Positions 36,368 to 64,000 of a DNA stretch of 64,000 bases are shown here, in pieces. The stretch is taken from assembly GCF_033807715.1 (NCBI RefSeq), contig NC_084606.1, positions 35,709,398 through 35,773,397 on the forward strand, read 5' to 3'. Position 1 is the first letter of the stretch. Each line of letters begins with the position of its first letter. Under the pieces are notes generated by a model. The model had not been told where the DNA came from, did no database searches, and saw only the letters and a program-made list of their open reading frames with translations. Origin of the DNA: Cololabis saira. Its lineage: Eukaryota; Chordata; Actinopteri; Beloniformes; Belonidae. A program made the position numbers and the translations under genes.

Positions 36368-36770
36368 TAGTTGGAGCCGGGGTTGTCAAACTACTCTCAC
36401 CATGGTGACCCAGAACAGATTCTCTGGACAGTAGGAAGTCTAAAGTACAAACACATTTATTTGCCAACCACATACTTAAACTCCAGCAGAAACTTGTCTT
36501 GTTGCAGTTGTACTACACAGATGTGGACAAAGCCATCTGGTTTTTATCTTTTGTGTTCGGATAGTTGGGGGGACAGTGTTGGTCGTTGATGTGTGTCTTA
36601 GACCTGGACTGTGTTCAATTTGAAGGCGTACATGAAGGCGTCGCGGCTGCCACACGTATCTGACAGACGTGAACCTTCGGTCAGACTGCCAGTGTCCTTC
36701 TAAACTCTGTCCACATGAGGGCCGAGAGACGTGTTGATGGTAAATAAAGACAGCCGGAGAGGTTAATGTC
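36368..36770. other. Non-coding, nothing recognised
   Basis: No exon or repeat boundary was identified. Confidence 0.35.
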
Positions 36771-36773
36771 AAA

Positions 36774-37427
36774 TGGCGCTTTTCCACTAGTACCTACTCA
36801 GCCCGACTCCACTCGACTTGCCCTTGTTTATTTTCAATACCCAGATGAGAAGTAGGAGGTTGGAGTGAAGCTGCTGTGAGGTATTTGATTGTGTGATCTA
36901 AACGAAGAAGACAACAACACTAAAGATGTAGAACCTGGAGGAGATGATAGATGTGCTGCTGGGTCTGTGGCTTGTGTTCGATACCAATTTAAAAAATGAG
37001 AGTGAAAGAAGCTTCAAGCGGCCACGCTTTTTCATTTCTGTTTGTTTGTCTGAAAAGTCAGCTGGAGCCGTGAGCAGCTATGAATTGACAGAGTTCCTGG
37101 TGGATCTGGTTGTTCCTTATCACCCGTCTAGATCCCTTTTTAATTCTCTCATCACCAAATAGACTTTTGCTGCCATTGCTGGTTGAATAAAATGAACAAG
37201 AATCCGTCAGAGTCTCTTTCTCTGATTTCCTCCTCCTGACTCAGACGTCTGACTCCAACCCCCCGACCAATCGGTGGCCTGTAGTGTGATGATGTCAGAT
37301 ACAGCTGACTCAGCAGCTTAGAACCTCGGCAGAATAGATACAGAAAAGTATCTACTCGACACGTTAGACCCCTAGTGAAAAGAACCAAACCGAGTCGAGT
37401 TGAGTAGGTACTAGTGGAAAAGCGCCA
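36774..37427. mobile_element. CACTAGTACC-type TIR element, uninterrupted copy
   Basis: Termini 'tggcgcttttccactag' and 'ctagtggaaaagcgcca' with a 3-bp TSD, aaa, on both sides (36771-36773, 37428-37430). It keeps the empty site of the MITE nested in the 26.4-kb copy. An internal frame 'MIDVLLGLWLVFDTN' is shared by the family and may be a transposon protein remnant. Confidence 0.8.
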
Positions 37428-37430
37428 AAA

Positions 37431-37970
37431 GCTGAACGTTGCGATTCTCCGCTGAATGAAGGTGTGTTAAAATGACGTTTGTGAAAGAGATTTCCTCGTC
37501 TCGGTTTGCTGAAATCAACTGGTGAATGAGCAACAATGCCTGGACACAGTTGTCCTCCACCTGTTGCGCTGGACGCCGCTGTTTATGTTTGGTAACGTAT
37601 AGTTGTCAGAGTGACAGGATCAGCTTAGAGGCGATTTAAAGGATAGGAGGCAGCTGTGCGGTCGGGGGGGTTGCTGGGGGTGTTACCTCACACTTGTCAC
37701 CTTCCTCTGTCCCTCACACACAAACCACATTCACAAACAGCAGTACACACTCTTTTCTTTGACTTTGTCCAGCTGAAAAGACCTTGAAGCAACATTTTGC
37801 TCCAAACGCACGTTCTACCCGATAAGTCAAGCATTAAGATGTTTTCACGAGGGATAACTGGACCCGGGACAACCCAGGACAAGCTAGGATGGAATGGAAA
37901 ATGTAAATACATGACACTGTGGTTCCCGAAGTTACTTTCAAGTGTTGTATTGCATTGTTCCTGCAAACAC
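37431..37970. other. Non-coding, nothing recognised
   Basis: No gene was recognised. Confidence 0.35.
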
Positions 37971-37974
37971 GTCT

Positions 37975-40110
37975 GCAGGCCAGTGGATCATGTTGGTGTC
38001 CCCCTGCAGCGTAGCTGTATAGCAGCATATCTAGGATGAAGATCTGTTTCAGACCAGCTGCTCTAGTCTGGTCCTGCAGCTGCAGCTACGACTACTGACT
38101 CTAACACACGAGTTACACTAACTAGAGGTTTACTAAACACTAACTAGAGGTTTACTAGACACTAACTAGAGGTTTACTAAACACTAACTAGAGGTTTACT
38201 AGACACTAACTAGAGGTTTACTAAACACTAACTAGAAGTTTACTAACACTAACTAGAGGTTTACTAAACACTAACTAGAGGTTTACTAACACTAACTAGA
38301 GGTTTACTAAACACTAACTAGAGGTTTACTAACACTAACTAGAAGTTTACTAACACTAACTAGAGGTTTACTAAACACTAACTAGAGGTTTACTAACACT
38401 AACTAGAGGTTTACTAAACACTAACTAGAGGTTTACTAGACACTAACTAGAGGTTTACTAACACTAACTAGAAGTTTACTAAACACTAACTAGAGGTTTA
38501 CTAACACTAACTAGAGGTTTACTAACACTAACTAGAGGTTTACTAACACTAACTAGAGGTTTACTAAACACTAACTAGCGGTTTACTAACACTAACTAGA
38601 GGTTTACTAAACACTAACTAGAGGTTTACTAACACTAACTAGAAGTTTACTAACACTAACTAGAGGTTTACTAAACACTAACTAGAGGTTTACTAGACAC
38701 TAACTAGAGGTTTACTAACACTAACTAGAAGTTTACTAAACACTAACTAGAGGTTTACTAACACTAACTAGAGGTTTACTAACACTAACTAGAGGTTTAC
38801 TAAACACTAACTAGAGGTTTACTAACACTAACTAGAGGTTTACTAACACTAACTAGAGGTTTACTAAACACTAACTAGCGGTTTACTAACACTAACTAGA
38901 CGTTTACTAACACTAACTAGAGCTTTACTAACACTAACTAGAGGTTTACTAACACTAACTAGAGGTTTACTAAACACTAACTAGACCTTTACTAACACTA
39001 ACTAGAGGTTTACTAACACTAACTAGAGCTTTACTAACACTAACTAGATGTTTACTAAACACTAACTAGATGTTTACTAAACACTAACTAGAGGTTTACT
39101 AACACTAACTAGAGGTTTACTAAACACTAACTAGAGGTTTACTAAACACTAACTAGAGGTTTATTAACACTAACTAGAGGTTTATTAACACTAACTAGAG
39201 ATATTACTAAACACTAACTAGAGGTTTACTAAACACTAACTAGAGGTTTACTTAACACTAACTAGAGGTTTAGTAAACACTAACTAGACCTTTACTAACA
39301 CTAACTACAGGTTTACTAAACACTAACTAGAGGTTTACTAAACACTAACTAGAGGTTTACTAAACACTAACTAGAGGTTTAGTAAACACTAACTAGACCT
39401 TTACTAACACTAACTAGAGGTTTACTAAACACTAACTAGAGGTTTACTAAACACTAACTAGAGGTTTACTAAGGTTTACTGAACACTAACTAGAGGTTTA
39501 TTAACACTAACTAGAGATATTACTAAACACTAACTAGAGGTTTACTAAACACTAACTAGACCTTTACTAACACTAAGTAGAGGTTTACTAAACACTAACT
39601 AGAGGTTTACTAACACCAACTAGAGGTTTACTGAACACTAACTAGAGGTTTACTAACACTAACTAGAGATATTACTAAACACTAACTAGAGGTTTACTAA
39701 ACACTAACTAGACCTTTACTAACACTAAGTAGAGGTTTACTAAACACTAACTAGCGGTTTATTAACACTAACTAGAGGCTTACTAAACAGAAAGGTTTTA
39801 AAGGTGAAGGTGGTGTCAGCCTCCTTAACCCAGATTGGAAGTTGGTTCCATAGTAACGGTTCCTGATAGCAGAAGACCGTCTTTCAAATCTACATTAGAA
39901 ACATAAGGTACCGGTACTATCAGGTTTTGCAAATAATGTGGAGCTAAGCTGTTTTTGGCTTTATACTAATATATATTAATATACTGTTTAAACAACAAAT
40001 CCTGATCAAAATAACACCAATGTTTCTCACGATTGTACTGGAGGCCAGGGCAAAATCTGCTAATCCATACGTAAGGTTTATGACTAAATACTTCAATTTT
40101 AGTCTTATCA
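37975..40110 (-). mobile_element. L2 LINE 3' region inflated by a minisatellite
   Basis: The left flank 'cagtggatcatgttggtg' matches the L2 piece at 2515. The right flank 'ggtggtgtcagcctccttaa' and 'ccagattggaagttggttcc' matches the L2 at 7690-7740, still in L2 order. Between them lies the 1.68-kb array at 38114-39788. Confidence 0.8.
38114..39788. repeat. 21/22-bp minisatellite, roughly 78 copies
   Basis: Units 'actaactagaggtttacta' ending aaac or ac alternate irregularly, with single-base variants (gcggttt, gaccttt, gatattac). By length the array holds about 78 units. Three or four degenerate units of the same sequence occur at the same place in the L2 at 7575-7660, showing where the array came from. 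Confidence 0.95.
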
Positions 40111-40633
40111 CAACACAACACAGGACTCCAAAAATGACGATTTTGTCTTCATGTTCATCTGCAAACTGTAATCTGGCTTTTTTATGATGGTTTAGGAGCA
40201 GTGACTTTTTCTTTGATGCGTTAGCCTTCAGTACATGTTTGTACAGAATATGTTTTACTGTGGGTAAAGACACTCTTCTTGGCTTCAGTTAGCATCTTTA
40301 CAAGGAGTTTCATTGGGGTTCATTTCATTATTTCGTATCAAGGAAACATAAACTTTCCTCTTCCTGAGGTTCTCCAAACATGTGTATTCATGTTTGAGCA
40401 AGTGAACATAGGAACTACAGGTATTTGGAAATGATATCCCCGAATGGATTCCACTGGAAGAGATCCATCATTCTATTCCTGATGTCTTGGTTGGTGATGT
40501 CAAGCAACCTTAAATCTGAAGCTCCAGCTTCTAATATGTTCACACTTAGCCTAAGAAGCATTTGAAACTAAAAGAAAAACCATTATGTGGAATTCTTGAA
40601 GCTGTTTGAAGCCACTTAGTTTATGTTATCTAA
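40111..40633. other. Non-coding, nothing recognised
   Basis: No exon or repeat boundary was identified. Confidence 0.35.
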
Positions 40634-41329
40634 GGGTGCTTTCAGACCTGTGGCCCGATTGTTTTGTTCTGATTCAGGGGCTTAATCGATACAGTGGTTT
40701 CGTTTTTCGTTTGTGGCGTTTGTGTTCACAAGGCAACCGTCTGTAGCGGTTCAAAGCTGTTTAAAGGAACATGAGGCAGGATTGAGGCAGGATTTATGAA
40801 TAAAATTAGTATACGTTTTAAGTTTTCTAGTAATAATGCCAGATGAAGCGTTCCAAACCAAAACGAATGAGCCCTCTAGTGTATCTCTCCGTTGCCTTGA
40901 ACAGGCTGTGTGCTGCAAAATGTGCTGCAATTGTGACCAGAATTTCCCACGCTGTCCTGCGGATGTGACGTCACATGACGCTGCATGCGCGTTCTCCCCG
41001 TTCTCCCGTGCCGGCTTCGCTGTTGGCTGCAGTACCCCCGACGGCCGTCGTGGTGAAGGGTGGCGCTAGAGAGTCTCATTTCTTAAAAGGAGCCTCATGC
41101 TCCTTTAACAAATGCCATGCACGAACCAACTGTTCTCTCATTGGTCAGAAATTAACGCGGAAGGAGTTGTGGAGCATCGTAAGCGAGTTATGAGTGGAAT
41201 GGAAGCGAGCCGAGACCACCTCTCCTAGGAAATCTCTGTGTTGACATATACCAAATGAACCGATCTTTAGGGGGAAACGCTCTCTGTTTCGGAACAACTG
41301 CTCCAAACTGGACAGGTGTGAAAGCACCC
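40634..41329. mobile_element. TIR element with TAA duplication just upstream of ache
   Basis: Ends 'gggtgctttcagacctg' and 'caggtgtgaaagcaccc' are inverted, and the 3-bp duplication taa lies at 40631-40633 and 41330-41332. A TAA TSD suggests PIF/Harbinger. It ends 296 bp before the first ache exon acceptor. Its interior is CpG-containing (about 40970-41070). Confidence 0.75.
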
Positions 41330-41625
41330 TAAGACAATCATATCAAATTCTCCAAAAACTATTTTCTCTCCCATTTTAAAAATGATTTTAAAAAAAATAT
41401 ATAAAATCCTAACTGACAGAACTCCAGAATAAGGTTTTCCTTTTTCAGGTTGGAACTGTGTGTGAAACTCAAACCTTGTTTTGTGTCTCATACCTGTCTC
41501 ATCTCTGAAAACTTGACTTCCAAACTCTCCTCTTCCTCTGGACCCTCATTTGTTCCCTCATCTGATTTCCTCAGCCCCGTCCTTTGATGTAATCTGATTA
41601 CTCTCCATGTCTCTGTCTTCTGCAG

Positions 41626-58153
<16,528 letters not shown>

Positions 58154-59075
58154 GCCCGTGGGGAGGATGGAGGGGGGGTCCCGGAGGTCACATGACCACT
58201 GCTCTGGTCACGTGACCCCTGCTCTCCTCCGTGGTCGCCCAGCGAAGTCTGACTTCTCTCTGTCTGTCTGTCTCCAAACTCACTCAAACACAGGCACTGT
58301 TCATCCTTATTTAACTTATTTATTCTATTTATTGAGAGGTGTGTGTGTGCGTGCGTGTGTGCGTGTGTGTGTGTGTGCGTGTATGTATGTATGTGTGTGT
58401 GTGTGTGCTCAGCATCCACTCCACCTATCATGTATTTCAGGAACACTTTGTCCTTGCCTGTTCCGTCCCTTTATTCCTCCTCACGTCTCATTCTTTCATG
58501 TCCGCTCTATTTTTCTGCCTCCTTCCTTCCTTCCTTCTTTCCTTCTCTCCCTCCTCCTCTCCTCTGTGTCTCTTCTGTCCCTTCATTTCTCCCCTCTGAC
58601 CTCTTCTCCTCCTCCTGAATGTGTTCCTCTCCCTCCATCTCTTGGTCCTCCTGACCCCGTTTCTCTTTCCTTCTCTGATCTCCATCTCTAACCGGTCTCC
58701 TCCCATCCTCCCGTCCGTCACACTTCCTTCCTTTCGTGTCTTGTTCCTCTTTCCTTTTAAGCTGGAGCGCTCCCTTCTTTTTCCACTCTCCCATCCACTT
58801 TTCCATCCCCTCTTCCCTTCAGCTTCTCTAACTTCTCGTGTTCCTTCCTCGGCAGGGTCTGAGCTGCATCCCTCTCCCTCCCTCCTCCCTCCTCCCTCCT
58901 CCTCCCTCGTCCTCCCTCGTCCTCCCCTTCCCTCATTAGTGTAATGGAGGCAGAATAATTCACTCAGGAGTGAGATGGAGCGACAGAGCGCTGGCTCAGC
59001 CTCCGGCCCACCGTCCCACTCCACACCAAGGATGGATGGAGGGAAGGGAAATAAAAGAGAGAAGGTAGAGAGAGG
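58154..59075 (+). other. ache: Probable ache 3' untranslated region
   Basis: Contains a GT-rich run (58339-58408), a pyrimidine-rich stretch (58500-58930) and an AATAAA at 59050-59055. The end of the transcript is not certain; further AATAAA hexamers lie at 63364-63369 and at 63532-63537, the latter followed by a (GT)n run. Confidence 0.45.
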
Positions 59076-59610
59076 ACGCCGCAGCAGAAAGGCAGGAGGA
59101 GGCAGAGATGTGATGGAAAGATTAAAGGACAAATAGGCAGGGTTACGTAACTGCAGTGAATCTGCATGAATGTTTGCAGCTCACGTTCACCACTGATCAT
59201 GTGACTCCGGTACTCAAGCTAAACACGGACTTGAAATGAAAAAAGGAGGCGTTTTTATGAACAGATGCGAATGGTTTTGTTGGTTTTAGCAGCTTTAACT
59301 CGCATCTGCAAATCAGAAATAGAGGAAAAACATGTGTTTAGCACTCGTGTGTCTAGCGAACTAAGCGCTGGTTGAACTCCCTGGTGGCCGTCCGTCCCCG
59401 GGCCGACGCTCTGGTCCCGGCAGACCGTCCAGCATCTGCTTCTCTGATGAAAACATCATTCAACTGAAGCTCCACATCACAATACAAGTCCAGGTTCCTA
59501 CTGTAGCGTCTTCTCTGATCCCTGAACATCTTCTCAACTGTGCGGCGTCTGAACAGTTCAGATCCAGTGTATTCACTCTTGTCTTAAAGTGCACAGACGC
59601 AGCACTGACG

Positions 59611-60828
59611 CAGGGCCGGCCCAAGCCTCCTTTTTTATTTTTGGGGCCCTCTATTACTGCCAATAATACTGATTATTGATCATTCACACACCCACTATAA
59701 ACGTACCGTATTTTCTGCACTATAAGGCGCACTAAATATCTGGTAAAATACCGTACTGTAGTGGCTGGGGTTGAGTTACGTATCTACTTGATGGAGCTGC
59801 GCTACAGGAAATGCTACAAAATCCTACGGCAAATGCAAAAAAAAAAACCAAGAAGAAAAGTACCGTATGTCAAACTTTATTAACAAAATAAAAACCAGCT
59901 TTGCTCCGTCTTGTCAAAGTCGCCATTATACGAGTCAGCGTCGCTGCTGTTGTCTTGAACGTCTGTGACGATTCCTGATGTTTTTAGCGCCGTTACTTCG
60001 GCGACACCAACTACATTACCCACAATCCCCCTGACTACAGTAACAGAAATTACCGTAATGATCATATATAAGGCGCACTGCATTATAAGGCGCACTGCCG
60101 GTTTTTGAGAAAATTAAAGGCTTTTAGGTGCCTTATAGTGCGGAAAATATGGTATTTCGCGTACTTGCCTGTCATTACAAATACACGTGTAAAACTAGAT
60201 GGAAGAACTTTTTGTTATAGTTAGATTGTAATCCACAGGGATTAAGACCATGGAAGCAACAACAGATTAACAAATTTGCAGAAAAATCTTTCAATGAATA
60301 TTGATCAAAGTCAGCAACTGCCCCTACTGGCCACACAGAGAAGCAACAGATAAAAGGTCAAAGGTCACAGTTGCAGCAGAGTTGTTTCATCATCCTACTG
60401 TCAGCCTGGCAGGTTTTTACCATCTATGGTTTTTAATCTGAAATGGAGCAAATTCAGCTACAAGAGCGGCCTGGGGTTGATTTACACTTAATATTTAAAG
60501 TGATATAGTACTAAGTGTGATACTGAGTGTCATCTACAGTGTAGGCCTGCTAAAAGAAACAAAATAATCAAATAGATCATTTATAAACCATTTACTGTAA
60601 ACACATTATCTACTTTAGTTTTGGTTTTAAATAAACTGCAACAGCAATGTGCAACAACAATTTGAAGTGGAATCACAACAATTAAGTGCAACAACAAAGT
60701 GCTACAAAAAGTAGAACTTTAATTAAAATCAAAATCAAAAATGTTTAATTTTTTAACTCTTGGGGGCCCCCTAGTGGTCACGGGGCCCTAAGCAGCCGCT
60801 TACTTCGCTCATGCCTTGGGCCAGCTCT
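59611..60828. mobile_element. Large TIR element with nested pogo-like MITE
   Basis: Ends 'gcagggccggcccaag' and 'cttgggccagctctgc' are inverted. No convincing 8-bp TSD. It is interrupted by the element at 59706-60152. Confidence 0.6.
59706..60152. mobile_element. Pogo-like MITE, TA duplication
   Basis: Termini 'ccgtattttctgcactata' and 'tatagtgcggaaaatatgg' are inverted, flanked by TA (59704-59705, 60153-60154), as in Tc1/mariner/pogo elements. The interior keeps a transposase-like acidic tail shared with 4870-4920. Confidence 0.8.
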
Positions 60829-60829
60829 G

Positions 60830-61215
60830 CACCAGTTATTATCGTTATTGAACGAACGAAATAACGAAAACTAAAATTGAAAAAACAATTTCATTAACTG
60901 AACTAAATACAAACGAAAATTAAAAGACAAAAACGATAACTAACTGAAACTATATTGCGTGTTTTGAAAACTAACTAAAACAAACTGAAATTATAGATAT
61001 AATTTCCTCCGTTTTCGTCCCTGTCAATAAAAGCCTCTTGGTTTGATCAATTTATTCTGCTCTGGCCGTTTATCTCCAACTGGCAGCTACGGCAAAAACT
61101 AAGCATTTTTGAAAATATAAAAACTAGCAAACCCACACTAAAAACGAATTAAAACTAACTGAATTGAAGGAGAAAAAGTCAAAATAAAAGTAAACTAAAA
61201 TTAAAAATTCAAAAC
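60830..61215. repeat. A-rich degenerate repeat (AACTAAAA)
   Basis: Rich in 'aacgaaaactaaaattg' and 'aaaactaactgaa' motifs near both ends, as in some hAT MITEs; boundaries are not defined. Confidence 0.4.
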
Positions 61216-61399
61216 AAGTTCATGGTGGGAAAAGGAAAAACTGTAGGTTGTTCAGAATTCAGAGTCGAGACTCAAATACTGACGTAATAATTAAGGTTTC
61301 TGTGAAGTTTTTTCGATTCACAAGGAAAGTCAGCTGGAGGCTCTTAGAGGAACATTTCACCGGAGTCCAGTTCAGTCAGATTCAGATCAATTTAATGGC

Positions 61400-62870
61400 A
61401 GCTCATGAAAAGCAGCTGAATAACGAAAACCAACAGATGGTTATGAATTTTCTTTGCTTCAGTGTTGAGAAAGCAGTGGAGAGGAAAGCCCTGACCCATG
61501 TCCAGCTAGTTGAAGCAGATGGATGTCCCTCTTGGGTTCTGCTGGAGGAACTCTGTCCATTTCTACTGTAGCAGGAAGTGAGACGTCTCCCGGGCATTGG
61601 TGTCTTGAAGACATGCTTGCTTCTATGTACAGCTGAGTATCATCTGCATAGCAGTGAAAATATATGCTGCAATGATGAATGTCTTCCCCTAAAACCCTCA
61701 TTTATCTGGGTATGGGACGAGCACTGGCCTGTGACCCCTTGGTTGATTAGTTCAGACAATGTGGATCTCCGTGTTTTGCCCATGAACACTACAGATCCAT
61801 CCACTATCCCTACAGTTGTACTCAAGGGCGTAGGTTTGGTCTCAACATTGGTAGGGACGATATAACAGCATAACCTGCATGTACACTTTTTGCTGGGGAT
61901 GGGACGTTAATAAGACCAAACAGATTGGGGGAACGGGGGTCAGGGCTACATTTGTCACGAATATGAACCTAATTAATTGATAGGCTAAATGATCAATGCA
62001 AAATAAATCTGTATTGACTTATACTAACTTTCATGTGTTCACCTGATACACGGTTCGATTCAAGTCTTTGTTTTCAAAAACTACTAAAGAAACATTTTGA
62101 AAACTTCCAGAATATTCCAGGATTTTATTAGCAATTTAAATTCCAATATTTGAACATAAATTAAATTATTATATTATTATAATTGCACTTATTAATAATC
62201 TCTTAACTATCCAGAATACAAAAAATAAACATTTGTCTAAGACCATCAGCCAATCAAACGTGCGTTTGAGGAAAAAAAAATGGACCGGCACATTCAGCAA
62301 GCGAAGAGGGGTAAATATAAGTCTGGACATAATGAAAATAATCCACTTAATAATGGTAGGGTCAATTCTATCCTTACCCAACATTTGGGAAGACAATCTA
62401 AATTACCTTTTATATCTGAACTCGTATAATGCAAATAAGGTTGCTTAAAAGTTGGTGGGGACAATTTGAGCCCCCTGAAAAGTTGGTAGTGTTATGTCCC
62501 TACCGTCCCTTTGCAAACCTACGCCCTTGGTTGTAGTGTAACTGACGCCCCCCCCTGAGGAACCGCTGCCCTGGACATTCATGCAACGCTGCCCAAAACT
62601 AAATGCCTTGTAGAAGCTTAACTGAAATGTATGGGTCCGATCACAGAACCCTGTGGAACACCAATACTAAGGCTGGTGCATGAGGACGAGTCCTCGTTCA
62701 CATCATTTAGAATCATTCAGATAAATACAACTAAAACATGGCTCATGCAGTTCCTTAAACTCTTATTTCAAGGCACCGTTCTGATTCATCATATGAACTG
62801 CAGAATTAAGATCTCTGAGGACGAGCCTCGTCCGCGAGGACAAGTCTGAGGTCACGAGGAGGCGTTTGGT
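61400..62870 (-). mobile_element. L2 LINE fragment split by a hAT element
   Basis: The left half in antisense reads '[20 protein letters not shown]', the catalytic loop. The right half ('cacagaaccctgtggaacacc') corresponds to the [10 protein letters not shown] region. The hAT element at 61823-62529 separates them. Confidence 0.7.
61823..62529. mobile_element. hAT element, 707 bp
   Basis: Ends 'caagggcgtaggtttg' and 'caaacctacgcccttg' are perfect inverted repeats, with flanks gttgtact and gttgtagt (7 of 8) at 61815-61822 and 62530-62537. Confidence 0.92.
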
Positions 62871-63538
62871 GCTGATGGGATCTCAATCCTGACTGAAACC
62901 TTTTAACCATTTCACAACTTCAAAAACCATCTCAGCCTCTGCCTCCCGTCCTGCTTCCAGACACGTTCGAAGACTAAATCTCAACTGGAGTCCTCATCAC
63001 ACTGAGGCTGCCGTTGAAAGTGAATTTTTCAGCAAGGTTCACTCCCCAATCCCTTAATCACCATCCTCCTGTTTTTCGTTGTGTTCCACTCCCCGATCAA
63101 GCTTTACCTCCACGAACACAGTCCAAATATGCACGAGTCAACAAGTCAGGATCATTTTTTATTCATTACTGTATGTCTGTGAGAACAGTGTTTGTGTGTG
63201 TAGAGCTTGGCTTTAGGGTGGAACCAGTACGTTACGTCAGCAGGTCCTCACAGGGACAGTGAAGAAAAGTGTGTGTGTGTGTGTGTGTCAGCGTTGCTGA
63301 TGGCTGTCGGCATGTGAAGCTTCTATTTATGGCTCTGAGTTGCTTTAAAAAGATCTAAATATGAATAAAGGACTGTAGCTTGTGTCTAAAAGCAGAGGAA
63401 TGCATGTATGTGTGACTCCTCCCCCTGCGTCAGCCCCACCCCCTCCCCAGACCTATCAGATCCATGCATGTCCTCGCTGTTTCCTGCCAAACCTGGACTG
63501 TTATCTTCTCACATTTGTACTGTTCAACAGAAATAAAT

Positions 63539-63569
<31 letters not shown>

Positions 63570-64000
63570 CTGATCTTTGCTCAGTTTGATGTTAGCAATA
63601 AAAACACTAGTAAAGGAATATATTTGATATTTAAACGCAGTGAACGTATGATACAATAAAAACAGCAGCGAGGACTGACTGTTGTGTTTTCAAAGCAATA
63701 TTATATCCAGCATAGAAACCAAACATGAGTGCCATAAACCTTCCTGTCCTGTGTTGTGTTGGGTTTGTTCGGTCCTCGCTGATCGCTGTCGGTTCGCTCA
63801 CTCGTTCTGTAAGTGCTGAAGACTTCTGTAGCTTCCTGCTGTGTCACCGCTTTACAAATAAAGGTTTCCTGCTGCTTCCGTCCACTCCCAGTCTTTGTTG
63901 TGCAGTCATTCGCCAGCATCACTTACCTGCATCCAGAGGTGTCTTCAGTATTCACATTCATTACTCAGGTAGAAGTATAGATACTAGAGTTTAAAAATAC
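62871..64000. other. Non-coding end of window
   Basis: No gene was recognised. It contains (GT)n at 63272-63290 and 63541-63569 and the AATAAA hexamers noted with the ache 3'UTR. Confidence 0.4.

Noticed and set aside
38114..39788. CRISPR-like regular repeats
   Set aside because: There are no unique spacers; units are contiguous and the host is a vertebrate. It is a minisatellite.
58159..58700. 177-codon frame downstream of ache
   Set aside because: It lies in GT- and CT-rich 3'UTR sequence and is low in complexity.
63900..63960. Possible antisense exon with donor 'gcaggtaagt'
   Set aside because: Only one splice site is visible and no protein frame supports it.

Overview
The window is vertebrate nuclear DNA, most likely from a teleost fish. 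It holds one convincing protein-coding gene, acetylcholinesterase (ache, + strand). I recovered eight coding exons between 41713 and 58153, which join in frame into a 618-residue precursor ending in the tetramerising T peptide. Almost everything else is transposon-derived or simple repeat: L2-type and Rex3/RTE-type LINE fragments, an L1-type fragment, a tRNA-related SINE, many non-autonomous hAT elements, 3-bp-TSD elements with terminal inverted repeats, a pogo/Tigger-like element, and long (TA)n, (TGGA)n, (GGAA)n, (CTTT)n and (TG)n tracts. Rex3-like LINEs with (GATG)n tails, abundant L2 and dense small hAT elements fit a ray-finned fish. The species cannot be named from sequence alone.

Layout. 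1-9600: LINE remnants (L2 3' ends, Rex3-like, an L2 reverse-transcriptase fragment, an L1 tail) and a CpG-rich duplicated block (5400-6330). 9600-12500: (TA)n tracts and a 1.2-kb hAT element with transposase remnants and perfect target-site duplications (TSDs). 12830-13500: a CpG-rich promoter-like segment with two TCTCGCGAGA motifs and a good splice donor at 13133. It is a candidate for the untranslated first exon of ache, about 28 kb upstream of the coding exons, or for the start of another transcript. 13700-41600: a (TGGA)n minisatellite, many MITEs, nested LINE/hAT insertions, and a 1.7-kb minisatellite grown out of an L2 3' region (38.1-39.8 kb). 41.6-58.2 kb: ache. 58.2-64 kb: 3'UTR-like pyrimidine-rich sequence, more MITEs and an L2 fragment split by a hAT element.

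Gene logic. The ache exons encode a signal peptide, the alpha/beta-hydrolase core with catalytic Ser223, Glu350 and His483, the acyl-pocket phenylalanines that separate AChE from butyrylcholinesterase, and the exon for the WAT/T peptide that binds ColQ or PRiMA. The coding region is cut by four introns that I do not expect from the mammalian gene layout. Every intron between coding exons contains repeat DNA. The last intron, before the alternatively usable T exon, is the most striking: it has a pair of inverted ~600-bp MITEs, a (CA)12 tract, and a (TG)13 tract placed where the polypyrimidine tract should be. This may influence the choice between the T form and a read-through form.
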